From NCBI GenBank assembly GCA_011009095.1, contig VTPC01090903.1, positions 74,211 to 138,210 of the forward strand: a stretch of DNA of 64,000 bases, in the 5' to 3' direction. The notes under the pieces are model-generated. The model saw only the letters and a list, made by a program, of their open reading frames with translations. It ran no database searches and was not told the DNA's origin. This stretch comes from Ignelater luminosus. Lineage: Eukaryota > Arthropoda > Insecta > Coleoptera > Elateridae. Both the position numbers and the translations under genes were made by a program. Shown here piece after piece: positions 22,850 through 36,283 of this stretch. The number at the start of each line of letters is the position of its first letter. Position 1 is the first letter of the stretch.

Positions 22850-25033
22850 TCATTCAAATAGTCCCATCGCTAGAAACAAATAATAACTTCTGATGAATCA
22901 TAGGTGTATTTAATGCACTGGGATGGAAAATAAAAAATGCAATATATAAGCCATGAAGAAACCTGAGCAATATGTGAGCTACAACTTCTTCACATCCAAA
23001 AGGTGTAATACTATGGTTAGGAATTTCCAGTATTAGTCTGCAAGCTGACTGAATTTTTCTTACATCACTTGATTAAAGATGATTGCCATTCTCTATATAA
23101 TTAATATGAAATAAAAGCAATCACTACTTTTTTCATAATGTATTTCTTGTTGTATTAAAAATATAACAATAACGATAATAAAAAAAAAATAACATTTACA
23201 TCATATAAATAATAAAAATTATTTATCTCTATAAAAATTTGCCCTAAAATTAAAAAAAAAATAAATTACATTAGATAGGAATGTAGATAAAAAAATAATA
23301 AATAACAACATTGACCTTATTATACTGCACATACATAAAGGAAGAATTTTTGTAATATATTGCTTGATGCATATGTCTAAAAAGACATATAAAAGACTAT
23401 TTTATATTAGTTATTTGGGTAACTAGCATGCAAAATAACAATCCAGTGCTCGAGAATGAAAAAAGTTTTTTGACAAGGTATTAGCTAAATCAAAAAAAAA
23501 AACATCATTCGAGAGCACTAAAGCTGTTTTGTGCACAAGTTCCACACAATGTTTTCTACAACTGTAGTTTTTAATAACAGAAAAATGATATAAAATTTTG
23601 GTAGTGTGTGCAAAATACTTTTTCACATATAAAAAAAAAGTAACTCGATGAGAAAATGACATGTTCAGGCACTGACATCAATGCATAAACATGAACTTTT
23701 TTTGACAGTTGTAGAAAAAACATATCTTGATGTACTAAAAAAGTACTCATTCTTGGTATGATCTACAAATCAAAACATTTTAAATGTAAAATTAGAAAAT
23801 GTTTTAAAATTTTGCATATTACATAGTTTTATTCAGTTATCCACATTAAACATTCAAAATACTATGAGATTACTGTCAACTGTTCCTAAGTTGAGGTATA
23901 AATTGCCACTTGGTCTGAATTAAATAGAGGAAGCTTAGAGACAGTGATTACAGAATCCGATTAAGTAGAAAAAGTTACATATAAAATACAGTTTCTTATA
24001 AATATTGTTTTAATATTTACTCTGTTATTTTTAATACAGTAAGAAATTGTTCTTCTTTTTTATATACCACGATGCCCTAAAACTTCAATTATCTAAATAA
24101 GCTAATAGTATATAAAAGTGATATATATTCACCTGAAAGCATTTTAAACAAAATATTTAACATATTTAAATAATTTTACATATCTTACTAGCATTCTTAT
24201 CAGCAAATTTACTGAAAGCCGCATAATGTTTTATTCAAATATAAAATAATAATGCCAGGCTTCAAACATATTTTGGCACACTAGCGCGCATTACTAAAAA
24301 CATTATTTTATATAAAAGTTAACTGCTATCAAAAATTACAAGATCAATTTGCTTTCTATGCTACAGTACCAACAGTTTGCTTGTTACTGACATTTACCTG
24401 ATGTTTTAATCACATTTGTTTGTTGAACAATTGTAAGCAATTCTGCTGATATAAATTTAAAAACAAAAGAAAAATAAATAGAAATATGAAATATTGAAAT
24501 TAGAGTTGAACACAATCTACCGATATTTCCTAGATAAGTAAATAAATTGTTTAAAATGAACTGCTTACATTTTCATACATAGGTATTACTGCAACCAATT
24601 TTATAAAAATATTCCAAAGTATATTTTCCTATTTTATTTCACATACAGCAAAAAGTTTAACTCCATTAAAAACTAATTCATACTTATGTATGTAAATGTT
24701 GGTTAATAGTACATCCAAAGAATTCTCAATGAGAATTGGCAGTTTGTTGCATATAATGCTGATGGCATAATTATTATTTTTATTTTGAGTATCAAAATTA
24801 AATCTCGATGTTCTAGTGTATTTTATACCAAATAACCCGTATATAAAAAATGCAATAAGTTTTATCATTTGATACAATAATTTTTAACAGTTTAAAGTTT
24901 TTTGTTTCAAAGAGGGCACTTTAAAATTTATATTAAACATGTAATCCAATCTGCAAAAGGTATAACGGTAAAATGTAACAAACTTTCTTATCAAATCACC
25001 ATATTAACAATATTGCTTATCAAATCCTTATCG
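22850..25033. other. AT-rich DNA 3' of SLC25A1
   Basis: The part nearest 25033 must hold the SLC25A1 3' UTR (minus strand). The rest is very AT-rich, with long A-runs at 23180-23300. No coding signal, RNA gene or paired terminal repeats were seen. Confidence 0.5.
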
Positions 25034-28000
25034 TTAAGGCCATACTTTATTGAATATTTCCATGAAACTGTCATATATCATGAAAGTTATGGCAACATCC
25101 AAGCACACCCTACTCAAACGAGGAACGGTTCCTTTATAAAATGCCATGGGACCTTCATTTTTCCATATTTTTACAAAACAGTCTGCTGTGTTTTTATACT
25201 TATGTGCTTCAAGACCTTGCATCCTTGTTTTAACTACATCTATTGGGGTATTTCCGAAAACTGAAGCTGCACCTGAAGTTCAAGGGAAACAAGGGATAGT
25301 TTTAGTAAGTATTTCAGAAAATCGAGAAAGTCTTGATGATATTACCTGCAACTGCTCCAAATGCTCCTACAACTACTTTAGGTACATTTTTATTTGGATC
25401 TCCACCTCTATACATATCTTTAAGGGTTTCCATTACGAAAAATCTAATGGCTTGGTTGGAACCTTGCTTCATTATGGTTGCACTCAATCCCTTATATACA
25501 CCACCAATACCTTAAAAAAAACCATTGTCTTACACATGCAAACCCCTTACAAATTAAATAATTCATTGCTCTAATTACCTTGTTCTTTGACAATCAGTGT
25601 GACACCATGAAGAAATCCTTTGAATTTTGGATTTGGACTTCTTTGGTCATTAATAAACTTAACTTTAACAGTTTCCATTGGTGTTACAGCAAGTATTGCT
25701 TCTGCTACTCCAGCACCTAAACCACACAATAATCGTCCACCAGGTGATAAATTTCCTTTTTCATCTTTCATTTTATTTTTAAATGCTTCAAATGCGCCAA
25801 ATCTGAAAAAATATGTTTTGTATTCTATTGCCATTATGATTATTTAAGTAACAAGTTATGAAATTAAGATCTCTAAAAATCAATTTTATATTTCAATAAA
25901 AATTGTGACCACTGTATTACATTTTGAGGGTTTCATAACAAAGGGGGCATATATCTGCAATTTTTATTAAATCGAGTTTTTTTTCGAATGGTATGTTTTG
26001 ACAGAAAAATTTTCTTAGAATTGGTCAGTCGTATTACAGTGATATACAGGGTGTTTTCAAAAGTATACCGGAAATTTTATCAGCACATTCTATGCACGAA
26101 AATGAAATGAAAACCTCTATAAAGTCTTTCCTAATGTGTTACATTAAAGAGTAACAGAAACAAGATTTTAAGTCCCTCACATTTAGGGTATCACTGATTA
26201 ATAGCAAAAACTGGTAGGCTGTCACTGTTTTCCCTTATAATAGCAGGCTAAAACAAAAACTAAGGCTGTGTAATTTTAATAATTTCTTTTTCAGGATTCA
26301 GGAAATTACTCAAATCTGGCCATAGGAAACTACGACATGCCTAATTCTCTGTTTCTTTTCTATGGCCAAATTTAGGTAGAGGTTATCTGAATAAGATGCT
26401 GCCTTCTTTTTAAAGAAATTATGAAAATTGCACAGCAGACTTAGTGTTTTGTTTTAAGTGTATAAGGGAAAACAGCTTACCAGTGTTTGTTATTAATCAG
26501 TGATATCTTAAATATGAGGAACCTAAAATCTTGTTTCTTTTACTCTTTTATTTAACACATTAGGAAAAAACTTTTAGTTAAGAAGCTGGAGAACAAAATT
26601 TCTAAGTGATTTCTTCATCTAGCAAACATTAATCATTTGGTATATCTAATTAAAAGAACCTGTTTTGACAACCTCTGTCAACATGGAAGTGCCGTGTTAT
26701 CACTTGGCAGCACTTCAAAATTGCAAAACAAATCGCATGTCAAAGTCATTTGCTCAGGTCTGTCTTTTGGTTATACATGTTCCTTTGGTTATAATATAAT
26801 ACAGAAAACAGTAAAAGCAAAGGTGGACATAGCTACATTAAGGCTGGGAGATACCCAATGACAATTCATAACAACCACCTTAAGAAATCTGCCGTACTTA
26901 ATGTTTTTATACCTTCAAATGATGTAGTTCATGTTTACGTTATGTTTATGTATTATACTTCTTAAAAGCCATGCAAAGATCATTATTTACTGATAAATTG
27001 ACATCTTTTGGGATTAGACTGTGTCATTGTTGAATTATAATATACACTCAACGTTTCACTCACTTTCATAAGGAGCTTCTTCAGGAGAATTCAACAATGA
27101 CATGGTCTAACCCTGAAAGACGTCGATTTATCAATGACTTAAAAATTATGCAAGTGCACATCCAGCAGAACAAAACTATTGAATAAAGCTAGGCCTAAAA
27201 AACATTAGAAACAACTTCTGCCACCATGATATTACTGTGATATAAATTGGCAGCATTTCAAACTTGCGAAAAAAGCATGAGATGGTAAGTCATTTGCTAA
27301 TGTCTTTTTCAATGCTATGTAAAGACTAAGAAATTTCCAAATTTAACAAAGATAATTCAAAATTCAGTATAGTATACACTGACTGTCTCCCTAAAGTGGT
27401 GTATAAATTCATCATTTTAATACATAATCGTACGATTGGTATCAAGGTATTACCAAATATGAAAAACCTAATTTTGATATCGGCAGCATTCGTAGGTCTA
27501 CAATCTTTTTGTGGTGACAAGATGATTCTTTTAAATGGAACACCCAGTATTACGTTACTACATTTTTGGAAAATGCTCTTCTAGATGATTTAGAATATGT
27601 AAGCATTGATGGGGTGATTTCCAGAAACAAAAAATATAATCAAGAACACGTGTGAAGAATATTAAGCAATTGTTTTACAAAAATGCAGATTATGATAAAC
27701 AACGAAATCTTAATGTCACTTTTGATATTTTCACAAACTATTGAGCATTATATTCTGAAAAACATAACATCGTAGCTGTAAAATAATTTCTATTATTCTA
27801 AAACTATTTATTACATTGTATTTCAATTATTTTGTTTCTATTATTGTACTATTTACTTGGCACTAATCTGAATATTCTCATGTTTTCTTATTTAAATAAT
27901 TTGTTGTTTATTTACAATTCGATGTACAAAATATGGTAGTAACATAATAAATATGCGATTTTTAAATTCCTCTTCCATTTGTCTTTTGTTGACAGAAGGC

Positions 28001-31000
28001 CTCAGTTCAATTGAAAAAGGGTTACAAATTTTGGAAAACATAGACTCCAACAAGGAAATTTTGCATGAGAAGAAAAAATCCTTGATCCGTCCGACGACTT
28101 TGTTAGATTTTATGAAGCCTTCTATGTAAAAATAACTTTGTTTTACGTTTTTGCAATTCATAATAATATAATTTGTTGTATTATCTTAGATTTTATTACA
28201 CATTTTTCTTCTAAATTATTGTTCTTTTTAGTCTCTGGTCCCAATTAAACATAATTTGTATGTATTTATATGCAAAATTGTACCCCAACTTACCTACGCG
28301 AATTCGATTTACATGGTTATCGCTCGGTCCCACCTATCACGTAAATGCAGAGTATTACTGTACCTAATTAATTATTTACTTATTATCATGTTTTTATTGA
28401 AATAATGTTTTAAAGTGATGCATGTTAGGCTGATGATTAATAATCCTCCTGCACAGCAGAATTTCAGTGACTTACATGTCTGCAAATGTTTTTTTTCAAA
28501 TTCAAAGGATGATAATGAATAAAATAACACAAAGTAGAAAAATGAACAAAGGCTTGATAGAGCCTCATTTTTTTGCATATTTAAAACTACTTTAGTTTTT
28601 TTGTCAGTTATGCGAACATAAAAACAATAAATTAAAAGCAGATTGCTTGAGAGACTTGTTTTTTTTTTGCAATTTTGAAACATGACTATTTAATAACACA
28701 GCTGCAAACCAACTTAAACTTTGATATCTATCCATATGAATGATGATCAAATTGCTTGCCAAAAATTGCAGCTTCCTAACTATTTTGTGTATAGTATGTG
28801 CTGGTCAAGTTTCCTACATACTTTTGAAAACACCCTGTATAATTATATACCAAATTTCAAATAAATCGTTTTCGATTAGAAATCTAACTTTTTTTTAATT
28901 CCTGTAAAGTTGACAATTTGTTGATACACCTCTACGTTATGAAGCCCTTGATATGATGTATATTCTTACCTGACAGCACTTTTAGGTATTGATCCATAAA
29001 GAAGAACACTTAAGCCCCTATATAATCCAAAGAATCCATGATTTTTAACAGTCTTTTTACAACAGTCCCATATACCTGAATACTGCTTTTGGCCTCCTTT
29101 TTCATCTAATTGTAATTGTGTTTTAACATATTCTGTTGGAAATGTTATACAGATTTCTATTCCTCCAGTTATACCACCTGAAAGCATAATGACTTATTGA
29201 ATATAGAATAACATAATTGATTAGTTTTACTTTTATGTAATAAATATTTGCCTAATTAAATTTTAAGCTGCGACCAAACAGAATTGATCTCCCTTTTTTT
29301 CTAATATTCTTATAGAATATTACACCCACTGCATACATTTTTATGAAATGTTCAAACGATCTATACTTTTAATAATCTTAGATTTATTTCATTATTTATT
29401 TTCAAGTGGGTTTTTAAAACATACCACACATGTTACTGACAATTCATACTTTAAAATTTTTTTATTTTTAAACTTCACTATTTTTATCCAGCTTCAAACT
29501 CTTTTCCAAGTAGTAACCATTTAGTACATTTTTAAATTATGTAAATTATTACAAAAAATATATATATTTTTGTGCAATCCGTTTGGTTTATTATTGTTAT
29601 TTTGCAAATATAAACATTTGAGGACTTGATAAAAACAAAAGATAAAAATTGTTACTCAACAATCTATTGCATTATAATTATTATATAAATTATTATTTCT
29701 TTTTTGTATTACAGAACAGTATACAGATAATACTTGATGTTATATTTACGACATGTGTTGAGTTGCTCTGATTTTAACAGATCTTACATCTTTAGATTAC
29801 ACATGGTGTTGGCAAAATCCATGGATTTCTTTTATAGAGTAGCATGAGGTACCCATTGAGAATAACAATATTGATTGTCAGAACTGTTAATCAAGTATGA
29901 TATTTTTAGGTTAACGCTAACATTATGTACGTCCCCGGATTGAGTTTACAAGAGGAAAAACCTTTTTATTATTGGTTTTAGGGCAAATTGTCATTCTTGA
30001 TAAAGTTTTCTGCTTGTTTAAAAACCTTCAATAATGGTAATATAATTTTTAAATTATCAACACTAATGAAGAAAATGTAAAAAATGTATTATTTTAGAAT
30101 AAAAAACGACTAAGTTCCAAATTTACTCAAAAATCAGATTACCATGTTGAACTACAGCTGCAAAAAAAGCTATCATAAGTATTCATAATTATTTGCATTT
30201 TTGCCAGGACACAATCACAAACATGACACGTGTTATATTGGTTGTAACAGAAGCTCCACAAAAAGTATTATTATATTGACCCTGGAGGGTATTTTAAATT
30301 ACAAATTCATTGTATTAAAGAATATTATATTTCTATAAGCACTATCTTTGTATTGATAACGAGTTTTGCTACATACAAACTTTAACAGATGTACTTTGGT
30401 AGGCATAAAGGCAAAACTGATTTAAAATCAGTGATAATATGAATATGTAGGGACACTTTCTAAAAACTAGAAATACGCAAAACATTGACATTTCGGAAAT
30501 AAATATTCGAGGTAAAAGGGTCCCACTTATACCTGTTAATTCGTTGAAGACATTCTCGAATGTTTTGCACCTTAAAATTTTCATAGAAAAAAGGTTTTAC
30601 CATTTGTCAATTATTTTATTTCAAACGTACTTCTTTAGAAATATCTTAAAACACTTTTGTACATTATAAATAATTTTCGTAGAAGGTTTAAGAATTTTGT
30701 TTAGTGTCTAATCCTTAGTGTAGATAACACGTTATAAATTTTCCTAGAAGAATTTTGCTTTTGTCTAAATTCTTCTTAAACCGACCTACAGCAATATTTC
30801 CTTGAACAAAATTTCTGTTAACAGTTTTTAGAATATGATTTTCTTCGAAGACTCGAGAATTTTGCTCTTTGTTAAAACACAGGTAGAGATGTATAAAAGC
30901 TTAGTTATTTACAGGGACAACACAGTCACTCGCTAAGATTCATTTGATATCATTCCAGTTTGCATAAAATTTAACATAGTTCCTCGACAATTGTTAACCT

Positions 31001-34000
31001 GTTATAATCTTTAATAAATAACGTTTAGTTTTACTATTTATTATTATTAAACGAACTCGCATATTATTATAAAAAACCTAGCACCTCAGAACATCTTCAA
31101 ATATAAGTAATATGACCAAAACCATAACATGATTGCTTATTAGCTAAGCCATTATACATTGCGAAAACTACTTATGGAATAAAATCAGTAATTTCAAAAT
31201 GAATAATATTTTGAAAAATGCTAAAACACGTCAATTTTTATTTTATATTTCGATGTTTTTAAGGTGCTGTGCTTGTTTGTGACGTCATCCCCTTTCGAGC
31301 TATGATGTCACATGGAGTTTTTTTAAATAGAATGCTATATCTTTTTTTTAATTTTTGGGTAGTACAGTTCGTGCATTTTTAAAATATGAATATTAAGGAT
31401 CTTTCAAGCAGTTTTTGGTTTCTGTGTAATCAAGGTCACTGCTCACAAGAAAACAGCACCTTAAAAACATTGAAATATAAAATTAAAATTGACGTGTTTT
31501 AGTGTTTTTCAAAAATATCATTCGTTTTGAAATTACTGATTTTTATTCCATAAGTAGTTTTCACACTGTATAAACACGACATGCAATCAAACATTAATGG
31601 TTGTGAAATTTCTGTCTATATTTTGTAACAGTCATTTCATCAATTTCTGTTACAAAATTGTTGTCCTTCACGCTTGAGGTGCGGGTTTATAAATTCCTGT
31701 AGTCCTATTCATTTATTAATCAATTTCAAGTTGAATATTTCCTTCTTACTTAATCTTACTTGTTGACAGTGAGACGCTGGGTATAATTTTCCTATTTTTA
31801 AATATATTTGCTGGAACGACCAACGACATTGTCGAGGACAGACAGAATGCAAAGTGGTTTTGTGCTGTGTTCTCGTAGTAGCCATCTTTGACGCGAGTTT
31901 CGGTGTTAGGCCTAAATCTTAGGGTAAGGATAACCTTTCTGATGCATAATTCGGTTTTTTTTGTACCATTAGTCTTTTGGAGGAGGCATTAATTAACCTG
32001 TCATTTGAGAGTTGGATCTCCGGGAAACATTGAAATAGGAGTTCTTCTGGTGGGATTTCTCAACCTTAAGACCTGACTGCTTGCTGATTTAATGAACTCT
32101 TGAGAAGAGGCGTATGAACATCCACCTGGTCAATTGCTTCCGAATTCTCCACGGTTTAATGAGTCCAGAATTGTGTTGTATAATTTTTTAAACGTAAATT
32201 TTTTGATATAATTTCGTTGGATCGAATAAGATAAATGAGCTGGGTTAATTAACTTGAAATTGAAGTTAACATAAAAAACCGCTTGGTTTATTTAATTTTT
32301 TTATCTACGACTCTTCAATAATATAGTCGTTAGACGCGTAACTATAGGGATATAATCATACTCATACAACACTAGTGTATTATGGATTTTATTCACTGGC
32401 GGTGTTTTGTTGGTTGCCTATTTATAGATATAAGAAAAATAGAAATTGTTATAATCTCAAACTATTTATTGTTAGAAAAAATATTGGACATCGTCTTCAG
32501 AGGATTCTTGTATTCCAGGTCTAAAACTCTCTTTGTGAAAATTGTTTACTTTCATTGACTTCTACATATTCAAGAATTTGGACATTGCCTTCCTCAGGGG
32601 AGTCCACCTCCAGATCTTCCTCAAAAGTGTTAGAATCATAGATAAAACGTCGTATTCGACTCGCACATAATGGGCATTATTCACTCAGAGTGTGTAAACT
32701 TGATTCTCTTGAATAATAGCCTACATTATGCGCTCGTTGAATAATATACTATTAAATAATGTAATTTTTGTTGGAAAACTCCTTAATTACATTTGTCATA
32801 ATTAGGTTTGTCAATTATATAAAGGGAGCAATACTGATTTATTTTTCTTCGCTTGTTTTGATTAATTTTCAGGTGTTTGGAAAAGTCCAGTTGACCTCAT
32901 CCTGATGTAAACTTGGTAAGTTAATTTGTTATAATATTATATTTCAGTGGTATTTCTTATAACTATAAATTTTTAAAAAGGTCGAGAGGTAAAGAATTTT
33001 ACAATTCAATTCATTTTATGTGACTGGCTTGTTTGATAAATCTTTATTGTTAGAGAAATGTAAAATAAATTTTCTGAAATCTTAATTTTATACTTTTAAA
33101 TTTAGCCTGTTATTAAATTAAAACTAATATAATCTAGGAGTAATATTTACTAGTAAGTTCACATTTGAAATGCATATAAATGATATAGTTGCAAAAAGCT
33201 ATAAGAATCTTTACTTTCTCATAGAAAATACTACCAATTTTACAAACAGTAAACTTCTGTGCAATCTGTTCTACATTTACGTAAGGTCATCGCTTGAAAA
33301 TGCAGTAATGATTTGGAGTCCTACCTCTTATACAGCCATAGACAAAATAGAAAGAGTTCAGAAAGTATTTGCAAGATGGCTTTACAAAAAAAAACACCGG
33401 AATCTACCCAAAATATCCTATTAAAACTTCTTATTTGAACCAATTGCAACTGATTGGGGAAAGCCATAACCGCAGTGTTATAACACTAGCAAAAAGAAGA
33501 GAGATAAATATGGGGTTGTTTGTTTACAAATTATTAAATAATCAGATTGATGCTCCCCAGTTACTGGAGATTATTAGAATCAAGGTACCGAATATGCGAC
33601 TAAGACATACTCACAGGAATCTTTTGTTCTCCGTACCAACTTGTACTACGCCTTTTAATGTGGCTCTAATTACAGCAAATAAATTATTTGTGAATTATGA
33701 TATTTATTCTGATACATGTAAAGCAATCTTAAAAAAATTATATCTGTGATAGTACATTCTAGAGCATGAATATTAAGTATATTCTTAGTTTAATTATTAT
33801 TTATATTCATAGTTTAGTAACGATCCAAGTACATGTAAAGGGCTTATGCCATTTGTATTTTGGAGTAAATAAACCTATGTTATTATTACTATTATTATAA
33901 ATTTTTTGGCGCTTAACTACATTTATAATTTTGTTTTTTTTTGTATTATGGTTCTTCAAATGAATAGAATATTGTAGAAAGTGAATTTCTGTGGTTTATT

Positions 34001-36249
34001 GTATGTATAATTGAGAAACTTCACCTAAGGCAACCCCTGAGCTAGCTGGTCTAGCACCTTTGTTCCTAGATTGCAAATTACATAATCCACTTTGTAACGC
34101 AAGGTTATGTTACAATTTGCTTTTCTTAGCTTTTTGCATAATTATAGTAATGTAACATCTGAACACATTTTTTGATTGAAAAATTAAAAGTGGTGTCAAG
34201 GTACAGGTAGTGAGATTTCTGCAGATACATATTTAGAGAATTTTGGACATTTTTGATCAATAATATTTCTGGGTGCAGTAAAAAGTATCAGGTTGGGCAT
34301 TGTTGGGTACCCATTCCTTACATTTTAAATACTGCTCAAATTATACTACAAAATTATAGAGGGTGTCTCAACAAGGTTGGGCTAGCTGTTTATGTAACAT
34401 TCTTCTCATCAAGACAAATAAAAAAGTTTCTATAAAACATGTTGCTAAAATGCTTCCTTAAAAGCTGAGTTTGGATTAAACAAATAAATTTCAATTATTT
34501 ATGACAACTGAATAGTCATTTTTGAGTTTTTTCCAATCCAACAGTACCTGACTAAAATTTTCCTTTTGTTTTTCACATTCTGAACATACCTCCTCCTTGG
34601 AGGATTACATTACATTCTTGATTATGTGAATTTACATTAAATATTTATGTATTAATATTCTTTTTTTAAATAATGTTTACTGCAATAACTACATACATTT
34701 ATTAAAAGGTTAGAGGTTGTATTATAGTAACAATCTATTAAATTTAAAAGATGCTTCAATAGATGTCTATTAAGAAACAAAAAAAAAGTAAAGATAGCCT
34801 TATGTAATTTTTATAGCTTAAGATAAAAATTGTTAATGGTTGCCATGGAAATGAGTAATATTTATATTCTAATCATTCATATATGCCCCTATAAATAAAT
34901 ATATTTCTAGCTTTAATTTTAATAACCGATTAATTCTGGATAATTGGAAAATGACCAACATTTACTCTTTTAAAACTAATGTAATCGAAACTGAAGAGTT
35001 TTTTGTTTCTAATAGTATTAGTACCTACTTCAAGTAACTACAATATTTTAGCAATTATTTTTGAAGCAATAAAAATAATTGCAATCTATTGTATGAAAAG
35101 CAAGAATCCTTAATAAATATTAATCAACATTATGGATGAGTCTAGTGAAAAGTTCTAAAATTAACTTTTACCTATTTTTAAGTCATAAACCTATCATATT
35201 AAATATTGTAAATGATTCATTTATTAGTTTAATTCTACAATTTTAAATATAGAATCAAATGGAAATTCTAAATATAACAAACTTTATTAAAGATACAGAT
35301 CATTGCCACGGCATTTTAGAATTTGATAATAATGTAATAATAAAGTTACAAAAGTTCAAGTGCAAGTTCAAATCAATTTTTTTTATTTATCAGCAAAATC
35401 TTATGTTAGAATTTGGGTTCTTTCATAAAAAGAGAAATTCTTCATAGTTCTGTAAACTTACATTACATTGCTTTATAGATGTTTAATTTTAAATACTACT
35501 TTTTATGTTCGCGTTCTAGTTATTCATAACCATAAAGTTTCATTTTAATAGTCCTTTGTTGATATTTTAAATCCATTTAAAGTAATATTATACAAATGTA
35601 AATAAGTAAAATACAGACATTAAAATAATTCAACTAATTCAAAACGTTCTGAAATAATTGCATGACAAATTTCTTCTTTAATTTATTTATGCATTTCAGT
35701 AGTTTCTATAAAAGTAACAATAAATTATTGATATTACATCAAGAATGTCTTAAAAATAACTACCAGTTCAGTATGTTAATGTATGCAGCTGTTCTATTTT
35801 TTGTGCCTAAGTAATCAAAGTTGATGATATATAAATAACTCACTTTTTTCTACTGTAACGTTTTACAGAAACACTTTTTCATATGTACTGGCACATTGTA
35901 AAGGAAATTTGATATGGTAGATATGATTACTGTTGCATCTTTTATTTAACAGCAGTATCATGAAAATAACTTTTTTACAGTTTAAAATGAGGAAATATTA
36001 AAACACTATTTTTATAAATAGTAACATTAAGTTTTTTCAAGATCAAGGAAACTGAAAATAACCATCAACAATTCTTTTCTGTGGTGAATGAATTGTCTAT
36101 ATTTTCTGCTTGTAATTAATCTTATCATCTATTTTACCTGCAATGATGCCCTTGAGTCCAGTATTTCCTGCAGCTGGTGCTGCTGCCCCATTATCTAGCA
36201 TCCATGGTCGTTTGAATGGAAAATTAAATGTTTTCGGTTTCGAGTTCAT
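25034..36249 (-). CDS. SLC25A1: Mitochondrial tricarboxylate (citrate) carrier SLC25A1, Drosophila scheggia orthologue
   Basis: Five coding exons on the minus strand: 36249-36138, 29177-28970, 25802-25579, 25510-25346 and 25272-25034. Phases 1, 2, 1 and 1 all agree, giving 315 residues, the normal length. The carrier exports citrate from the mitochondrial matrix in exchange for malate, supplying cytosolic acetyl-CoA. Three solute-carrier repeats are visible with their Px[DE]xxK signatures: PTEYVK at 51-56, PMETVK at 148-153 and PIDVVK at 246-251. The CIC-typical [20 protein letters not shown] lies before the exon 2 donor and [19 protein letters not shown] in exon 4. The N-terminus ([16 protein letters not shown]) is a short, loosely conserved extension. 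The first ATG follows an acceptor (AG at 36284-36283), so at least one untranslated exon lies upstream. Introns 1 (about 7.0 kb) and 2 (about 3.2 kb) are swollen with transposons; introns 3 and 4 are under 80 bp. Confidence 0.95.
26047..28837. mobile_element. 2.8-kb TIR element filling most of SLC25A1 intron 2
   Basis: The left end CAGGGTGTTTTCAAAAGTAT and the right end ATACTTTTGAAAACACCCTG are exact complements. The match continues with gaps for about 60 bp (left ATCAGCACATTCTATGCAC, right GTGTATAGTATGTGCTGGT). Both ends are flanked by TATA (26043-26046 and 28838-28841). It takes up 2791 of the 3167 bp of the intron. Inside are a foldback near the left end (26115-26585), a smaller inverted repeat (about 27010-27110) and an 89-codon minus-strand ORF (28161-27892) that I cannot assign. 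No transposase motif was recognised, so it appears non-autonomous or heavily rebuilt. Confidence 0.8.
26115..26585. repeat. Long imperfect palindrome inside the TIR element
   Basis: Left arm landmarks CTTTCCTAATGTGTTACATT, AACAGAAACAAGATTTTAAG and TCTGGCCATAGGAAAC reappear as complements in reverse order on the right. There they read GTTTCTTTTCTATGGCCAAA, CCTAAAATCTTGTTTCTTTT and TTAACACATTAGGAAAAAAC. The centre is at about 26345. Each arm is roughly 220 bp. Confidence 0.75.
31157..31568. mobile_element. 412-bp palindromic MITE in SLC25A1 intron 1
   Basis: The ends are CATTGCGAAAACTACTTATG and, on the right, CATAAGTAGTTTTCACACTG, flanked by TATA on both sides (31153-31156 and 31569-31572). 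The arms stay complementary for more than 100 bp, for example GCTAAAACACGTCAATTTTT with AAAATTGACGTGTTTTAGTG and TTTTTAAGGTGCTGT with ACAGCACCTTAAAAA. The centre holds TGACGTCATC. No coding sequence is present. TA-flanked insertion suggests a mariner-like source. Confidence 0.85.
33126..33895 (+). mobile_element. LINE 3' end (CR1/Jockey-type reverse transcriptase C-terminus), frameshifted
   Basis: The translation starts [20 protein letters not shown], the common 'DLGVxFDSKLTFxxHI' block after the thumb of non-LTR reverse transcriptases. It continues with [20 protein letters not shown] and [18 protein letters not shown]. The frame shifts once in the A-run near 33389-33397, then runs on to a stop at 33747-33749 ([10 protein letters not shown]). 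After a short 3' UTR, the copy ends in a TTATTATTACTATTATTAT tail at about 33875-33895, the microsatellite tail typical of such LINEs. It is 5' truncated: the catalytic palm with FADD is absent. It sits in SLC25A1 intron 1, on the opposite strand to the gene. Confidence 0.75.
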
Positions 36250-36282
36250 CTTACACTACTAAAAGGAATTTTACTACTTAAT
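36250..36282 (-). other. SLC25A1: 5' UTR part of SLC25A1 coding exon 1
   Basis: Upstream of the ATG (minus strand) a good acceptor, TTATTTTCAG then ATTAAG, ends at 36283. So 36282-36250 is probably untranslated sequence of the same exon and a separate first exon lies further upstream. Confidence 0.55.
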
Positions 36283-36283
36283 C

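Noticed and set aside
24902-25574. Plus-strand ORFs of 120 and 142 codons
   Set aside because: They are antisense shadows of SLC25A1 exons 4 and 5 and span its introns.
33875-33895. TTATTATTACTATTATTAT as an independent microsatellite
   Set aside because: It directly ends the LINE copy and is best read as its 3' tail.
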